In this document: positions 36,955 through 47,343 of the stretch, in pieces
Layout: every line of letters begins with the position of its first letter
How positions within the stretch are numbered: the stretch's first letter is position 1
Assembly (NCBI GenBank): GCA_013115125.1
Contig: JABANN010000228.1
Span: 1-50,466 of the forward strand
From: Perkinsus olseni
Taxonomy: Eukaryota > Perkinsozoa > Perkinsida
Direction: 5' to 3'
DNA length: 50,466 nucleotides
Program-made: the position numbers and the translations under genes
Notes under the pieces: model-generated
Database searches by the model: none
The model's input: only the letters and a program-made list of their open reading frames with translations
What the model was told of the DNA's origin: nothing

Positions 36955-38868
36955 ATGGCAGATCCCTGGTCGCCTCAGCCAGGGCTAATAGCCCGACCAG
37001 GGCAATTAGGGTTAATAGCAGGACAAGCAGGCTTGGTACCGGTGCAAGGAAGGGTGGTACCGGGGCAAGGAGGGCTGGTACCGGGGCAAGGAGGCTTGGT
37101 ACCGGGGCAAGGAGGGATGGTACCAGTCCCAGACCAGCGGCCAGCTGCGAACGCAACCTCTTCTGGGGCGGGAAGTAACCCTCGACCTCCTCAAGCAGGT
37201 GGGTGCGGGGAAGGCCTGTCGCCACCACGTCGCCCGTACGCTCTTTCTCACCTTCAGGCGGAAAGGCGAGGAGGAAGCTCATCCGGTTGGAGTCCCTCGT
37301 CCCAGATGTTATTCCCAGCATTCCGATGGCGGGGTTGGAGAAACTGAACATAAACAAGAACCCGCCTTGGGGCCGCGATGTGCTTTGCGTAAGGGGAGAG
37401 GAGGTCACTCCTCAAAACGGAGTTAGAGGCCATCGCTGCGAATGGGTTAGGTCATACTGCCCACCAAGCTTCTCGTCAATTTTACCCTTACGAGATTGCC
37501 GGATGCAGAGATAACAGAAGACACTGACTGTAGGAAGATCCCTCTTAGTCTCGAGGAGGAGAGTTCGCTGCTGTTCTCAGACGACCAGTGGTCCTTGACC
37601 AGCGCGAACCAGAGGTACGATGAGAGCCCGTGTATTGTAATGGAAGATGGGCTGTCACAAACGGTGTCTCGATACACAACAGCTTGGGTGAAGCCCGATG
37701 CCAAGATATTCCTGAGAGAGAAGAAAGGTAGGTCATCGGCATCGTAGCCGTCACGGTGATCGACATATTTCACTGTGGCTTGCTGCTCAGCTCCGGACGC
37801 ACCCCATCTCGGTTTCCGTGCGGTCTTCGAGGCTGCACCTGAACCCCCTTCTCCTACCGAACTTCGGAAAGGCGTGCAGCAGCCGGGAGCAGTTCGAGCG
37901 TCGCGTTCATCCTCTTCTTCGTCGTCATCGTCTGTTCCTTCACGCACTACCGAAGGGCTCCCCCCTGCGCGCGGTTCTGGTGGCTCTGCGCCGAGCCACG
38001 CCCCTGCCCCTCCCGCTGCTGCTGCAGTAGCGGCGCCGAGTGGGGTGGACGAGGAGTGGTTCCAGGCGGTGATGGCGGCTCTTGATAATGCCCCGAGGCC
38101 GGGAGGGAAGAAGAAACGAAAACTAGTGGAAGCTGATGTGGTCGATCTGGTCGAGTCTGATGATGACGAGGGCGATGCACCGTCTTCTCCTCCTGCGGCT
38201 GCTACGAACGATGACGATGATGAGAGCGCGTACTTGGACCTGCAGTGCGCCGTCTGTCAGGTAGCATCTGAAGCTTCACAGGCCTACTGTGGACTGGCTA
38301 CTGCAGCTGTTGTCTCTTTCAGTGTTACATGTACAACGCAGTGAGCGTGTGGCCGTGCCTACACTGCTACTGTTCGTCCTGTATAGGGTGTTGGGTGAAG
38401 AAGGACGACCACTGTCCTCAATGCAGGACCCGTGTCGAGGCCATACGCCCGATCTTGGGGATCAGTAACCTCATCGAGGCCCTGTCTGCGAAGAAGAAGA
38501 TCTTGGGTGAGCTCGAGGTTCTCATCTGAAGCGTTCCTGCTCGTCGAGTAGAACTTATCTTCTTCCGTGCGAGACTCGGGTCGGGCGTAGGCCGGATAGC
38601 ATTCCGCACCGCTCGACCTGCCTGGGTTAATAACAACATCTCGAGCTCCCTTCTCTTTTCCCTCAGACCAGAGGACAGCCGAGGATAGGAAGGCCGCGGA
38701 CGATGTTGATATCCTGAAGCACAACGAGTAAGGACGGCTTCGGTGTGGTACGGCAGCCCTAGTGCCTTGTTCCTGCATGGCTGAGAATGATAGTCGGCTC
38801 GCCTGTGGTTGATGTTATCTCCTCCTAGTTACAATCTTGCTCCAATTCGTAGCATGTGTCATCGCTGA
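36955..38868 (+). CDS. CHFR-like RING E3 ligase, copy 1 (C-terminally shortened)
   Basis: ATG at 36955. The N-terminus is a low-complexity region with V-P-G-Q-G-G-L repeats, ending in phase 1 at a donor (37199). The next exon (from 37258) begins G-G-K-A-R-R-K-L-I-R-L-E-S-L, matching copy 2 (R-L-K-S-L) at the FHA start, with the same intron position and phase. A clear RING follows: L-Q-C-A-V-C-Q, intron, then V-W-P-C-L-H-C-Y-C-S-S-C-I-G-C-W and D-H-C-P-Q-C-R-T-R-V. Two further exons keep copy 2's junction phases, but the second stops after D-Y-N-L-A-P-I-R-S-M-C-H-R (TGA 38866). The Cys-rich and PBZ parts seen in copy 2 are absent. Parts of the FHA region (37,380-37,500) do not read cleanly. 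It could be a shorter paralogue or a decaying copy. Confidence 0.6.
37036..37125 (+). repeat. 21-bp minisatellite coding VPGQGGL
   Basis: Four to five imperfect 21-base units (GGTACCGGGGCAAGGAGGGC type) in frame in the N-terminal region of CHFR-like copy 1. Sequence near-identity suggests recent expansion. Confidence 0.75.
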
Positions 38869-39794
38869 GGCGGCAACAACCCAGTGAGCCTCTCCCCACC
38901 AAGGCAGTTCACTGCCGTCATGATGACTCCCGTAGGTACTGCATCAAAGACCCCTATTTGCAACCTACCCACCGCGAGAAGTGAGTGTCAGTGAGTAGCG
39001 CTCCGTTCCCCCGTTGAGGTTGTTGCAGCTCCTCAGCATGACAAGGGCGTTTTTGATATCGCGTTCATGGAGTTGGTCCCGACTCAGCCACAGTTTCAAT
39101 GGAACTCTCCTTGCAGGCCGATCGTCTGGTTGGAGGATCGTATTAATATCAATATGATGATGATGATGTATGTGAAGTCGTCAAGTATATGACGATGCCT
39201 TAATTGACGATTAGCTGTTTCACCACGGCAGATCGAAGTTGAGTTCGGATATTCTCGCTTGGCCGTCGGCGTCGCTTGCTCATAGGAAGACAGTATCTTC
39301 GTGGGAAGTCGTCAGTGGCCGCCATTTTATGCTGGCCGTATTCTTTTTTCTTCTAGTAAGAGCCAGAGAAAATTGGTGTCTGGTCCGTCGATCACTGGAT
39401 TGCGGTCAACTCGGGCGCGCTTGTACATGCTCTCTCAAGACGGTGTTCCTAGCGGGAGTTGGCGGGGCGCCCAAGTCAGTTTTAGGTCGCCGTATGACCG
39501 CATTTTTGAGCGCCACGAGGGGATGTGACGCGACCCTTGGTGACGCAGCGTGCAATACTTCCTCACTGCGTCGCCGAGATTCGCGTTGCTTGATACGGGT
39601 ATGGATCACTCGGCCATTCTGTTCGTTGGTGTCGAGGAGGCTGCATGATCATACTGGTGATACCGTAGGCCATCGGGGTTGCAGCCAAAAGAAGCAAGCA
39701 GGCGGGCATGTTAACGGTGATTCTGCTTCGAACTCCGTTGGGTTAGTCGTGGACGGCAGTCTTCTTCGAAGATAGCAGTCAGTTTCACTTCCGA
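38869..39794. other. Intergenic region with possible remnant of the CHFR-like C-terminal half
   Basis: At 38,937-38,983 a possible exon reads Y-C-I-K-D-P-Y, near in pattern to copy 2's A-Y-C-T-P-A-T. A frame from 39,050 reads G-V-F-D-I-A-F-M-E-L. Both could be eroded CHFR-like exons, but I cannot align them convincingly. An ORF at 39239-39775 has no recognisable content. Confidence 0.3.
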
Positions 39795-40895
39795 ATGGCT
39801 CGCAGTGTCCACCCTCAACAGCGTGACGAACGAGCAGCGGCTTTCTTCCGTGCTTTGGATCAGTACAATAAGAGCCTCGGGGAGGACCTAGACGCAGCCG
39901 CCGAGCGCAGGGCTCGAGAGGCTGCTGTTGCTAAGCCCGGTAGGGGTCGGCCCAGCGGGGAAGATACTAGCAAGCGTGAGAGTCAACGCTCCGGCGGGGC
40001 ACCCCAGAGGGCAGATGGAGATGGGGACAACTCGGATTCGAAATCTAGGCCACAGGGAGGGGTTGAGGCCCTGGGACGGGCGACGGCTGAGCGACAGAAG
40101 CTGGTCTACGAACCGGAGGAATGCAAGGTGACGTGTCTGTCATTGAAACAAGATATTACAGCGGAGCGAAGCAGAGCTTCGGCACTCAAGAAAATCATCA
40201 AAAATGTCCGAGTGGAACTTCAAAAGGCGCTCGACCAGCGAGGCTTGTTGCTGGATCGAAAGCATAGGATAACTGAGGAATGCCGAGACTTGGAGAGGCA
40301 GGTTGGGGAGATTGTCGGTCGCCGAGGAGCGCTCCTGGCGGAGTTGGGCAGGGACCGAGAAGACGTAAGGTGAGTCCCTCCTCTGTCGGTTCGTGGCCGT
40401 CAGTGAACGACCCTCAGGTTGTTGAAGCAAGCCCTGGCCAGTGCCAAGGCCGAGAAGATCGAGTTGGGGCGGTTGGTGAGCGCTGCGAAGTCGGAGGCAC
40501 GACGTTGGGCCAACGGCATCATACACCGGGCTAGGGAGGCCCAGAGCGATTCTGAGGTCCGTCTAACGGACATGGCCGTCGGAGGGCTGAGCGCTCGTAG
40601 TGGAGAGGAGGTGGAGGTGGGTCGCGGTGTCTCCCATCCCAGGCGGGAGCCACCTATCGGGAACGCTGAGTGCCTGACAAGGGCGGATGAGCGGCCGGAG
40701 ACAGCGACACTCTCTGGTCAGAGTAGACGGAGGAGAAGGAAGATGAACCAGGGAATAGCGCAAAGAACCGGTCTCAAGAAGGGTCTCGTGGCCACCCAGT
40801 TGAGTCGATGGGCGGAGGTCGATACTATCAAGGAGGCCAGCAGCAGTAGCAGCAGTTCATGCATCACCATACCCATGTCCGAGGATGTTGGTTGA
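39795..40895 (+). CDS. Coiled-coil protein of unknown function
   Basis: Two exons, 39795-40369 and 40418-40895, joined across a 48-base intron in phase (E-D-V-R then L-L-K-Q-A-L), 350 residues. The first 110 residues are charged and low complexity. From about 110 to 260 heptad-like Leu spacing predicts a long coiled coil (S-L-K-Q-D-I-T-A-E-R-S, V-E-L-Q-K-A-L-D-Q-R-G-L-L-L, D-L-E-R-Q-V-G-E-I). The C-terminus has a basic S-R-R-R-R-R-K and a Ser tract. No known domain recognised; a scaffold or cytoskeletal role is only a guess. It lies between the two CHFR-like genes, so the pair either arose by a duplication spanning it or it was inserted later. Confidence 0.65.
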
Positions 40896-41015
40896 GTGTG
40901 TTCAGGCCGAGTTACTTTCGTTCGAGGGTGCGGCAGGGTCGGAGTGGAATCACGCACCGCAGGTCTCTGGCCTTGCCGCTCGGCCGTATATTTTTCCAAC
41001 CTTTTTACGTCTGTT

Positions 41016-43326
41016 ATGTTTGGTCCTGGCGGGAGCGCCCCTTCCTCCTCCTCCTCCTCCTCCTCCTCCTCCTCGGCCCTGCAGCCGCTCGACAACCCCA
41101 CCACTGGTAATACCGGCTATCCGTTTTCAAGAGCTGGACCGTCGTAGTTAGGTGTAGACACCGGATCGAGGATGGCCGCTGGTCGGCGGTTGAAGTCCTT
41201 GTGTCCCCACATCCTCCTCGACGTCGAGTTCCCCTCCGAGACCTGCGTCAGAGTGGGCCGGGGACCTCCCAAGCGAGGCAATAACGTCAAAGCTGTGAGA
41301 ATGTTCCCTGCCGATCGAGAATGGGCCAGCCCGTCTCCCTCAGGTCACCATCAACGTCCCTCAGGTCTCCAAGTTCCACTTCGAGTTGTCCATTGGAGCT
41401 CCTCTGCCGGGACAGTCAGGTAGGGGTGCTCCCTTCGTCTCTGGAATACCGGCGCTGTGTGGTTTCAGTCCCAGGATGGATAATCAGTAACCGCAGTCGT
41501 GGAGGGACGTTCGTCGGAAGGACTTTGCAGAGCTGCCGGAAGGTTGGCCGAAGTGGAGTGACTCACATTTCCGATGGCGAAATGATATTCCTTTTTCCGC
41601 CGGACAAAGGTGGGTCACGAGACGAATCTTAGGTTGAAGATGGGCAAACACGCAACACCTGCCAGGTCCGATACTGGGGTACCAGCTCGTCCTCGGCGCC
41701 AGCCCTGCGCCGTCTCAACCCCCTCGTCAGCCTACTACTCCACAGCTGTCCGGACAGAAGCGCCGGAGAGACTCGAGTTCCTCTGAGCTGCCGGGGGAAG
41801 AAGAAATATCTGAGGAGCTCCGCTGTGCGATCTGCCAGGTCAACCCCAATGATATCTTCTCACCATCAACCTCTGGGTGGTATCTTTTCAGGATCTGATG
41901 TATCGCCCAGTATCCGTACTTGACTGTCTGCATAACTTTTGCTCGTCTTGTCTGAGCCAGTGGCTGCAGCGGCACACTGACTGTCCGCAGTGCCGGTCGA
42001 GAGTGAGGAGCGTGAAGCCCAACCGCACCGTGGTCAACCTCACTGAGAAGCTCGTGGAGGCCGAAAAGATTCGAGGTAGGCCAGGCGCCGCCTTCTCCAG
42101 GTTACAGTGCCTCCTGGTGTAACAGATAGACGGTCGGAGCAGGAGAAGAAGCAGTCAGACGACTCGGATACGCTTCTCAAGAACGAGTGAGGCTGTGATT
42201 TCAGTCCCCTTGGAGACGTCCTCACTGCATTTTTTGCAAGTTACGATCTAGGAAAGATTAATCGTGGCTTCCTGTTGGCGGCTCATGGGTCGGCTACCTC
42301 AGCGGGAACGGTAGGCCGGAGTGATATAACCTACTCGGACTATTACGATGAATATGATGATGATGATGATGACCCTTACGACAGCGAGGAGGACGAAGAG
42401 GAGTATCACTTTGCCAGTAGCATCCACTGCGGGTGACCGTTGCCTACCACTCGTTCTCAGTGGGCATGGGTATGCTCTTCCACCCGCAAGGTCCAAGATG
42501 CGCCTACTGTCAAAGCGTCAATCCTGCCCCAGGGTAAGCTGTCCCGTGCGCTGTCTCCACGTATCTTGGCTTCACCCTAGGTCGAGATGCGTCCAGAATG
42601 CCCTGCATGTATCTTGTAATACTTGCAGAATGGCTGTTCCTGATAGACCCGACCTGCACGTTCGCTGTGCTGTCTGTAGCAAGGTGAGATGGCCTCGTCA
42701 AGTCATCAGCCAATTCCCTATTCGTCAGGCCTACTGCACGCCAGCCACCAACCGACAGTGTCTTAGTGCATCCGGGCAGGGCCTTGCTGGACCCTCCCCG
42801 GGTTCTTCTTCCGTTCAGATGTGGTCCTCGGATCCCAATCTACGGAGACTGAGGGATCTGATGGTATCTTCGAGGCCGCTGGGCTTCGTTGTTATTTACC
42901 GAGCATTCGGTGAGAACGCATTTGAAACTACTGCCTTTGAGGAGCACTTACAAGGGGCGCGGAAAAGCATCGAGGACGTCACGCGAGAAGTCCTCGGCCG
43001 AGACCAGACTGCAAAATTTAAATTCGAAGTTGATGGCGCTACTAGAGAAGTCCAAGTCCGGGACTTCTACAATGACCATTATGTTTGCTCCAAGTGCGCC
43101 TGCCAGGCCGTTAAGCAGTGTATCTTCCAGTATCGAAAGAGCCTGGCGGAGGAGCAACTACCACAGAGATGCCGAGGCCGCGAGAACTGCTGGTGATGGT
43201 CACCTCGGATGCAGGCTGCAATGCTAGGTTTGTTCGGTTAGGTATGGTACGGCTTGCCGAACTCAGAAGCACAGCACGACGCACGCTGCCCGTCTTAACC
43301 ATATCTGCGACCAAACTCGATTCTGA
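41016..43326 (+). CDS. CHFR: CHFR-like FHA-RING-PBZ ubiquitin ligase, copy 2 (full architecture)
   Basis: CHFR is a mitotic-stress ubiquitin ligase with FHA, RING, Cys-rich and PBZ (poly-ADP-ribose-binding) modules, and all can be read here. Exons include 41016-41106, 41152-41294, 41344-41419, 41469-41609, later ones, and the last at 43242-43326. FHA: C-V-R-V-G-R-G-P-P-K-R-G-N-N, V-S-K-F-H-F-E-L-S, G-G-T-F-V-G. RING: L-R-C-A-I-C-Q, intron, L-D-C-L-H-N-F-C-S-S-C-L and C-P-Q-C-R-S-R-V. An acidic Asp/Glu region follows. Cys-rich: C-N-T-C-R-M-A-V-P-D-R, V-R-C-A-V-C-S-K. The C-terminus is V-C-S-K-C-A-C-Q-A, F-Q-Y-R-K-S-L, then R-E-N-C-W, intron 43193-43241, Y-G-T-A-C-R-T-Q and L-N-H-I-C-D-Q-T-R-F, matching human CHFR's C-terminal PBZ. 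The start at 41016 opens with a Ser tract; the phase-1 intron after it matches copy 1. Confidence 0.85.
41041..41075 (+). repeat. (TCC)n microsatellite coding a Ser tract
   Basis: About eleven CTC/TCC units in the first exon of CHFR-like copy 2. Confidence 0.8.
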
Positions 43327-43868
43327 GCATCCCTAGTACAGTAGATTGTCAACTTGATCATTCTTGAGTGTCAGTGGCAATAGCGGACAGAGATTGGGAG
43401 TGGTCGTTGGGCCACTGAGTGTTCGGAGATCATCGCCTGCAGTACCACCCGAAGGCGCCAGTGTGTTTCTCATCATGCGCCGATCGTCTTGAGCATGCGT
43501 TCATAGCCGATTCCCCTCGAGAGAGTAAGCTTGAGAAAGTAGAAGACTTCACCCTCCCTCTCGCCTTGCGTTGACTATGAGAAACAACGGAGAAGCAACA
43601 CAGTGTCTACGGCGCTCCTTTGAGGAAGAGGCGCGCCATCGGCCTGCATCGCTCCGCCGTGCTCATGCGTGCGAAATCCGCGTCTCACAAACAGGTGACG
43701 GCCCAGGCATACGTGTCGTGGGGATACTCAGGTGTGGTCCCGGACCACTGGTACGATCGCCTGCCCCCTCGGCTGGGGCTGTACAGCGTATCCCTAATGG
43801 AACCGGTCTGGTTCGCGCCGCCACCGCCGCCGCCCAGTTTTCTGTCAGTTGTTGTCCAACCTCTTAGT
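43327..43868. other. Upstream region of peroxidase 1
   Basis: The peroxidase frame is open upstream to 43620, but the extra 83 residues look non-coding (no match to family; a splice-acceptor-like TTTTCTGTCAG lies at about 43,840-43,850). No other gene seen. Confidence 0.5.
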
Positions 43869-44774
43869 ATGGCATCGACCGACACCACAAACGTTGATCC
43901 TGAGCAGTACGCTAAGGACCTCAGGGCCATGGCTGATGAACTGACGGCCATGATCGATGACCTCAACTGCGACCCTATTATTGTCCGCTTTGCCTGGCAT
44001 GACAGTGGCACTTACGATAAGTCCCTTCCCTGGCCACAGTGTGGGGGTGCTAGTGGTGGTATCATCTACGACGTGGAGCTCAAGCACGAAGCCAACGCTG
44101 GGCTGGCCAAAGCTCGGAGGTACTTGGAGCCTATCAAGGCAAAGTACCCCCTTGTTTCCTGGGCTGATCTCATCCAGCTGGCTTCGGCGTGTGCCTTGAA
44201 GCACTGTGGTGGCCCTGATATCATCCCCAAGATGAAGTTCGGCAGGAAGGATATCTCTGGACCGGAGGAATGCCCTCCTGAAGGGAGACTACCCAACCCT
44301 GAGGGGGCTGACCATCTGAGGAAGATCTTCTACCGTATGGGCTTCAACGACCAGGAGATTGTCGTCCTGTCTGGTGCTCATACTATTGGTAGGGCCTTCA
44401 AGGACCGCTCCGGAACTGTTGAAGAGGCGGCTGGTCATGGTACTCAATACACTAGCGGAGATAAAGTCGCCCGCCTTGACGGCAAAGAAGGCATCGGTAT
44501 GAAGGGCGGCCGTTCCTGGGCGAGGAAGTGGCTCAAGTTCGATAACGAGTACTTCGTCAACATCATGGAGGATGCGCTGAAGGACTCCGAAGACGATAGT
44601 GGCCTGCTGGTGCTCGAGAGCGACAACGCGCTCGTCTCCGACCTCTCATTCAGAGAGTACGTCGAGATCTATGCCGAGGACAACGACAAGTTTTTAAAAG
44701 ATTACGAAAAGGCGCACATTAAACTGAGTGAACTGGGCTGTGAATATATCGTTGATGGTGGCATCAAGGTATGA
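43869..44774 (+). CDS. Class I haem peroxidase, ascorbate-peroxidase type (copy 1)
   Basis: Uses ascorbate to reduce hydrogen peroxide. With the ATG at 43869 (MASTDTTNVD) the protein has 301 residues and no leader, so it is probably cytosolic. The distal site is V-R-F-A-W-H-D-S-G-T-Y (Arg40, Trp43, His44). The proximal His is 171 in V-V-L-S-G-A-H-T-I-G-R, and Trp217 in G-G-R-S-W-A-R-K-W-L-K-F-D-N corresponds to the Trp179 of plant APX. Arg180 (D-R-S-G) matches the ascorbate-binding Arg172. Between Arg180 and the Trp there is an insert of about 30 residues absent from plant APX. C-terminal Y-A-E-D-N-D-K-F-L-K-D-Y is APX-typical. Tandem with the copy at 46123. A longer in-frame N-terminus exists in sequence but looks non-coding. 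Confidence 0.85.
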   Translation: MASTDTTNVDPEQYAKDLRAMADELTAMIDDLNCDPIIVRFAWHDSGTYDKSLPWPQCGGASGGIIYDVELKHEANAGLAKARRYLEPIKAKYPLVSWADLIQLASACALKHCGGPDIIPKMKFGRKDISGPEECPPEGRLPNPEGADHLRKIFYRMGFNDQEIVVLSGAHTIGRAFKDRSGTVEEAAGHGTQYTSGDKVARLDGKEGIGMKGGRSWARKWLKFDNEYFVNIMEDALKDSEDDSGLLVLESDNALVSDLSFREYVEIYAEDNDKFLKDYEKAHIKLSELGCEYIVDGGIKV

Positions 44775-46122
44775 AGCATTTAATGGCACCATCCCCGATG
44801 GTCGTCAATCTCTGAGCTCACCAAAACTTTCTAGTCGAGCGACACTCCGATGGTCTTGTCGCCAAGTGGGAGGTGTGTTGCGTGTCAAAAAGGCACCAAT
44901 GTCTCCGACTTGTTTCATATCAATTTCAGAAGGTAGTTTTAGATCGCTGTGAGGACAAGCGGCATACGACGTCATGATTGTCATCGCCTATTAGTCCTCA
45001 CAGTTAGTATCTTCAGCTATCCGCTGTTGTGTTCTTCCCAGTCCTGAGTCTAGAGACAGGAGCCGCCTCTCATCGGGCTCCGTGAGCCCTTGCCCTTCTC
45101 CTCGGCACATTGGTCGCGGCGTGGCCTTTCAGGCTCTAGGGCCGCCACCCACGCTCCTTGTTCCAAAGCCACGAGGAAACCATAGAAGTAACCCATCGAC
45201 AGCTTCAGGATTCCACAGGGGATTCCTCGCTCAGTCACTGCAGTACCCCCTGCAAGCTTGGGGCGATGAATAAACTAGCGGAAAACAGTGTTCAGAACCC
45301 GGAGGAGCTACCAAACGTCTATGAGCATCTAGGCGTAACAAGCGCCGTCATCAACAACATAATACTCACTCAAACTGTCCGGGTCAGCGCAGCTGATACA
45401 AAAATTCTGAGAGAATGTGAAAGAATCTGTCACGCGTCACAGAAATCACTCTTCATCTTTAAGCGCGCCACCAGAATCTCTGTCACGCGCCACAAAAATC
45501 GGATCGCCGTCGCTCGCAACGAAAATGATCCGAGTGCAAAATTTGAGGGACCATACTGTTACTCACTCCTACCTAACACAGACGCCCTCATTCCTCGGTG
45601 ATACTTTTCCTATCGCCAGCATAGTGAATCACTATTAGTGACGTTGATGAACGGTTATGATCTTCGAACCGTATTACCTTCACTCCTGTTTTGGCATGGT
45701 GAGGCGTGACAAAACTGAACACCCTGCATGATACCTGAAGCAGAGCATGTCGTGAGTGTCCGTAGGGTTGTCTGCAAAGCCTGTCTCCTGCGAAAAAACC
45801 TGTATTGCTGATTCGCCCCGTGGCTCCTGCGAAAGTCGTTGTACTCACTCATGGCACAAGTTCACCGGAACTCACCGTTGACTAGCTGGAACCAATTACA
45901 ACAGCCATACTATCCTGAAGAGATGACAACTGTCTTGTGTTCGTGACGCTAGAATACTGTTTACTCGTCTGCAATGAGTTTGCTGAGTTTCCTTTAGCGT
46001 TCCTCGGAGGAAATAGCGTTGAGTCGTTGTGATAGTTTCTGGTCTTGTTCCTAGGCGCCGCATCTTTGAGAGGCTTTGTGACTTTAGGTTATCCATTCCA
46101 TCAGCCTTTCAGGCATTCATCC
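44775..46122. other. Intergenic region between the peroxidase genes
   Basis: An ORF at 45158-45601 (first ATG 45266) is open for 112 residues from that ATG, with no recognisable domain; it contains an imperfect internal repeat (TCTGTCACGCG at 45,427 and 45,479). I do not call it a gene. No RNA gene seen. Confidence 0.4.
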
Positions 46123-47112
46123 ATGGGTAACATCTGTGATTCTTGCAGAGGTAGCACGTCCAAGCCTGTGCCTGCTGCAGCTGCCAATAGACAGGTCGTC
46201 AGGCCTGCGTCTACTACTACCAGTGGTGAGGTTGACACGGCCCAGTACACTAAGGACATCAGGGCCATGGCTGATGAACTGACGGCCATGATCGACAGAC
46301 TCAACTGCGACCCTATCATCGTCCGCTTTGCCTGGCATGACAGTGGCACTTACGATAAGTCCCTTCCCTGGCCACAGTGTGGGGGTGCTAGTGGTGGTAT
46401 CATCTATGATGTGGAGCTGTCTCACGGTGCCAATGCTGGCTTACCGAAGGCGTTGAAGTTCCTTCAGCCTATTAAGGCAAAGTACCCCGGCGTTTCCTGG
46501 GCTGATACCATCCAGTTGGCTTCGGCGTGTGCCTTGAAGCACAGTGGTGGCCCCGATATCATCCCTTACATGAAGTTCGGCCGGAAGGATATCTCTGGAC
46601 CGGAGGAATGCCCTCCTGAAGGGAGACTACCCAACCCTGAGGGGGCTGACCATCTGAGGAAGATCTTCTACCGTATGGGCTTCAACGACCAGGAGATTGT
46701 CGTCCTGTCTGGTGCTCATACTATTGGTAGGGCCTTCAAGGACCGCTCCGGAACTGTTGAAGAAGCGGCTGGTCATGGTACTCAATACACCAATGGCAGC
46801 AACATTGCTCGTAATGACGGCAAAGAAGGCATCGGAATGAAGGGCGGCCGTTCCTGGGCGAGGAAGTGGCTCAAGTTCGATAACGAGTACTTCGTCAATA
46901 TCATGGAAGATGCTAAGGCAAAGAGCAAGGCTGACAATGGTCTCCTTGTCTTAGAAAGTGATAATTGCCTCGTCACCGATCCGTCATTCAGAAAGTACGT
47001 TGAGATGTACGCCAAGGACAATAATAAGTTCCTATGTGACTACGCCCAAGCTCACATCAAACTCAGTGAACTCGGCTGCCAGTACGTTGTAAACGGTGGC
47101 ATTAAAGTCTGA
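46123..47112 (+). CDS. Class I haem peroxidase, ascorbate-peroxidase type (copy 2, lipid-anchored?)
   Basis: The true start is ATG 46123: the frame upstream contains no ATG. The protein (329 residues) begins MGNICDSCRGSTSKP. Gly2 with Cys5 and Cys8 is a classical N-myristoylation plus palmitoylation signal, so membrane attachment is likely, unlike copy 1. The catalytic set is the same (V-R-F-A-W-H-D-S-G-T-Y; S-G-A-H-T-I-G-R; G-G-R-S-W; D-R-S-G). The core is nearly identical in DNA to copy 1 (181 identical bases 46583-46763 versus 44245-44425), while the N-terminus and the last 60 residues differ. This pattern suggests gene conversion in the core. Confidence 0.85.
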   Translation: MGNICDSCRGSTSKPVPAAAANRQVVRPASTTTSGEVDTAQYTKDIRAMADELTAMIDRLNCDPIIVRFAWHDSGTYDKSLPWPQCGGASGGIIYDVELSHGANAGLPKALKFLQPIKAKYPGVSWADTIQLASACALKHSGGPDIIPYMKFGRKDISGPEECPPEGRLPNPEGADHLRKIFYRMGFNDQEIVVLSGAHTIGRAFKDRSGTVEEAAGHGTQYTNGSNIARNDGKEGIGMKGGRSWARKWLKFDNEYFVNIMEDAKAKSKADNGLLVLESDNCLVTDPSFRKYVEMYAKDNNKFLCDYAQAHIKLSELGCQYVVNGGIKV

Positions 47113-47343
47113 GAATCTGTTTGATGGTTGGGCTGATGATGACGGAGTTAGTCGTAGAGGAAACTCTCATAGGGAGCTCAAAAACGCTCTCGTCTTCCGC
47201 CATCCGGTAACTCATCGTAGATGACATTTTTCATTTGACTAGTCTGATAAATCTGTCCATTTCAGAAGTTGAGTTTTTGCGTTGTTGAGACGCCGCCGGG
47301 AGCGTTGATAGCGGCGCGATCGTCATGACAGTTGTGATCATCC

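Noticed and set aside
39239-39775. 178-residue open frame
   Set aside because: No ATG-anchored motif, no domain and composition unlike neighbouring genes; likely chance.
43620-43868. N-terminal extension of peroxidase 1
   Set aside because: Unlike any peroxidase leader; a polyPro stretch followed by an acceptor-like site suggests untranslated or intronic sequence, and M-A-S-T-D matches the family start.
45158-45601. 147-residue open frame between the peroxidases
   Set aside because: The first ATG is at 45266, it has internal imperfect repeats and no domain; support is too weak for a gene call.
46045-46122. N-terminal extension of peroxidase 2
   Set aside because: Contains no ATG; the frame only begins with TTG, so the MGNICDSC start is preferred.
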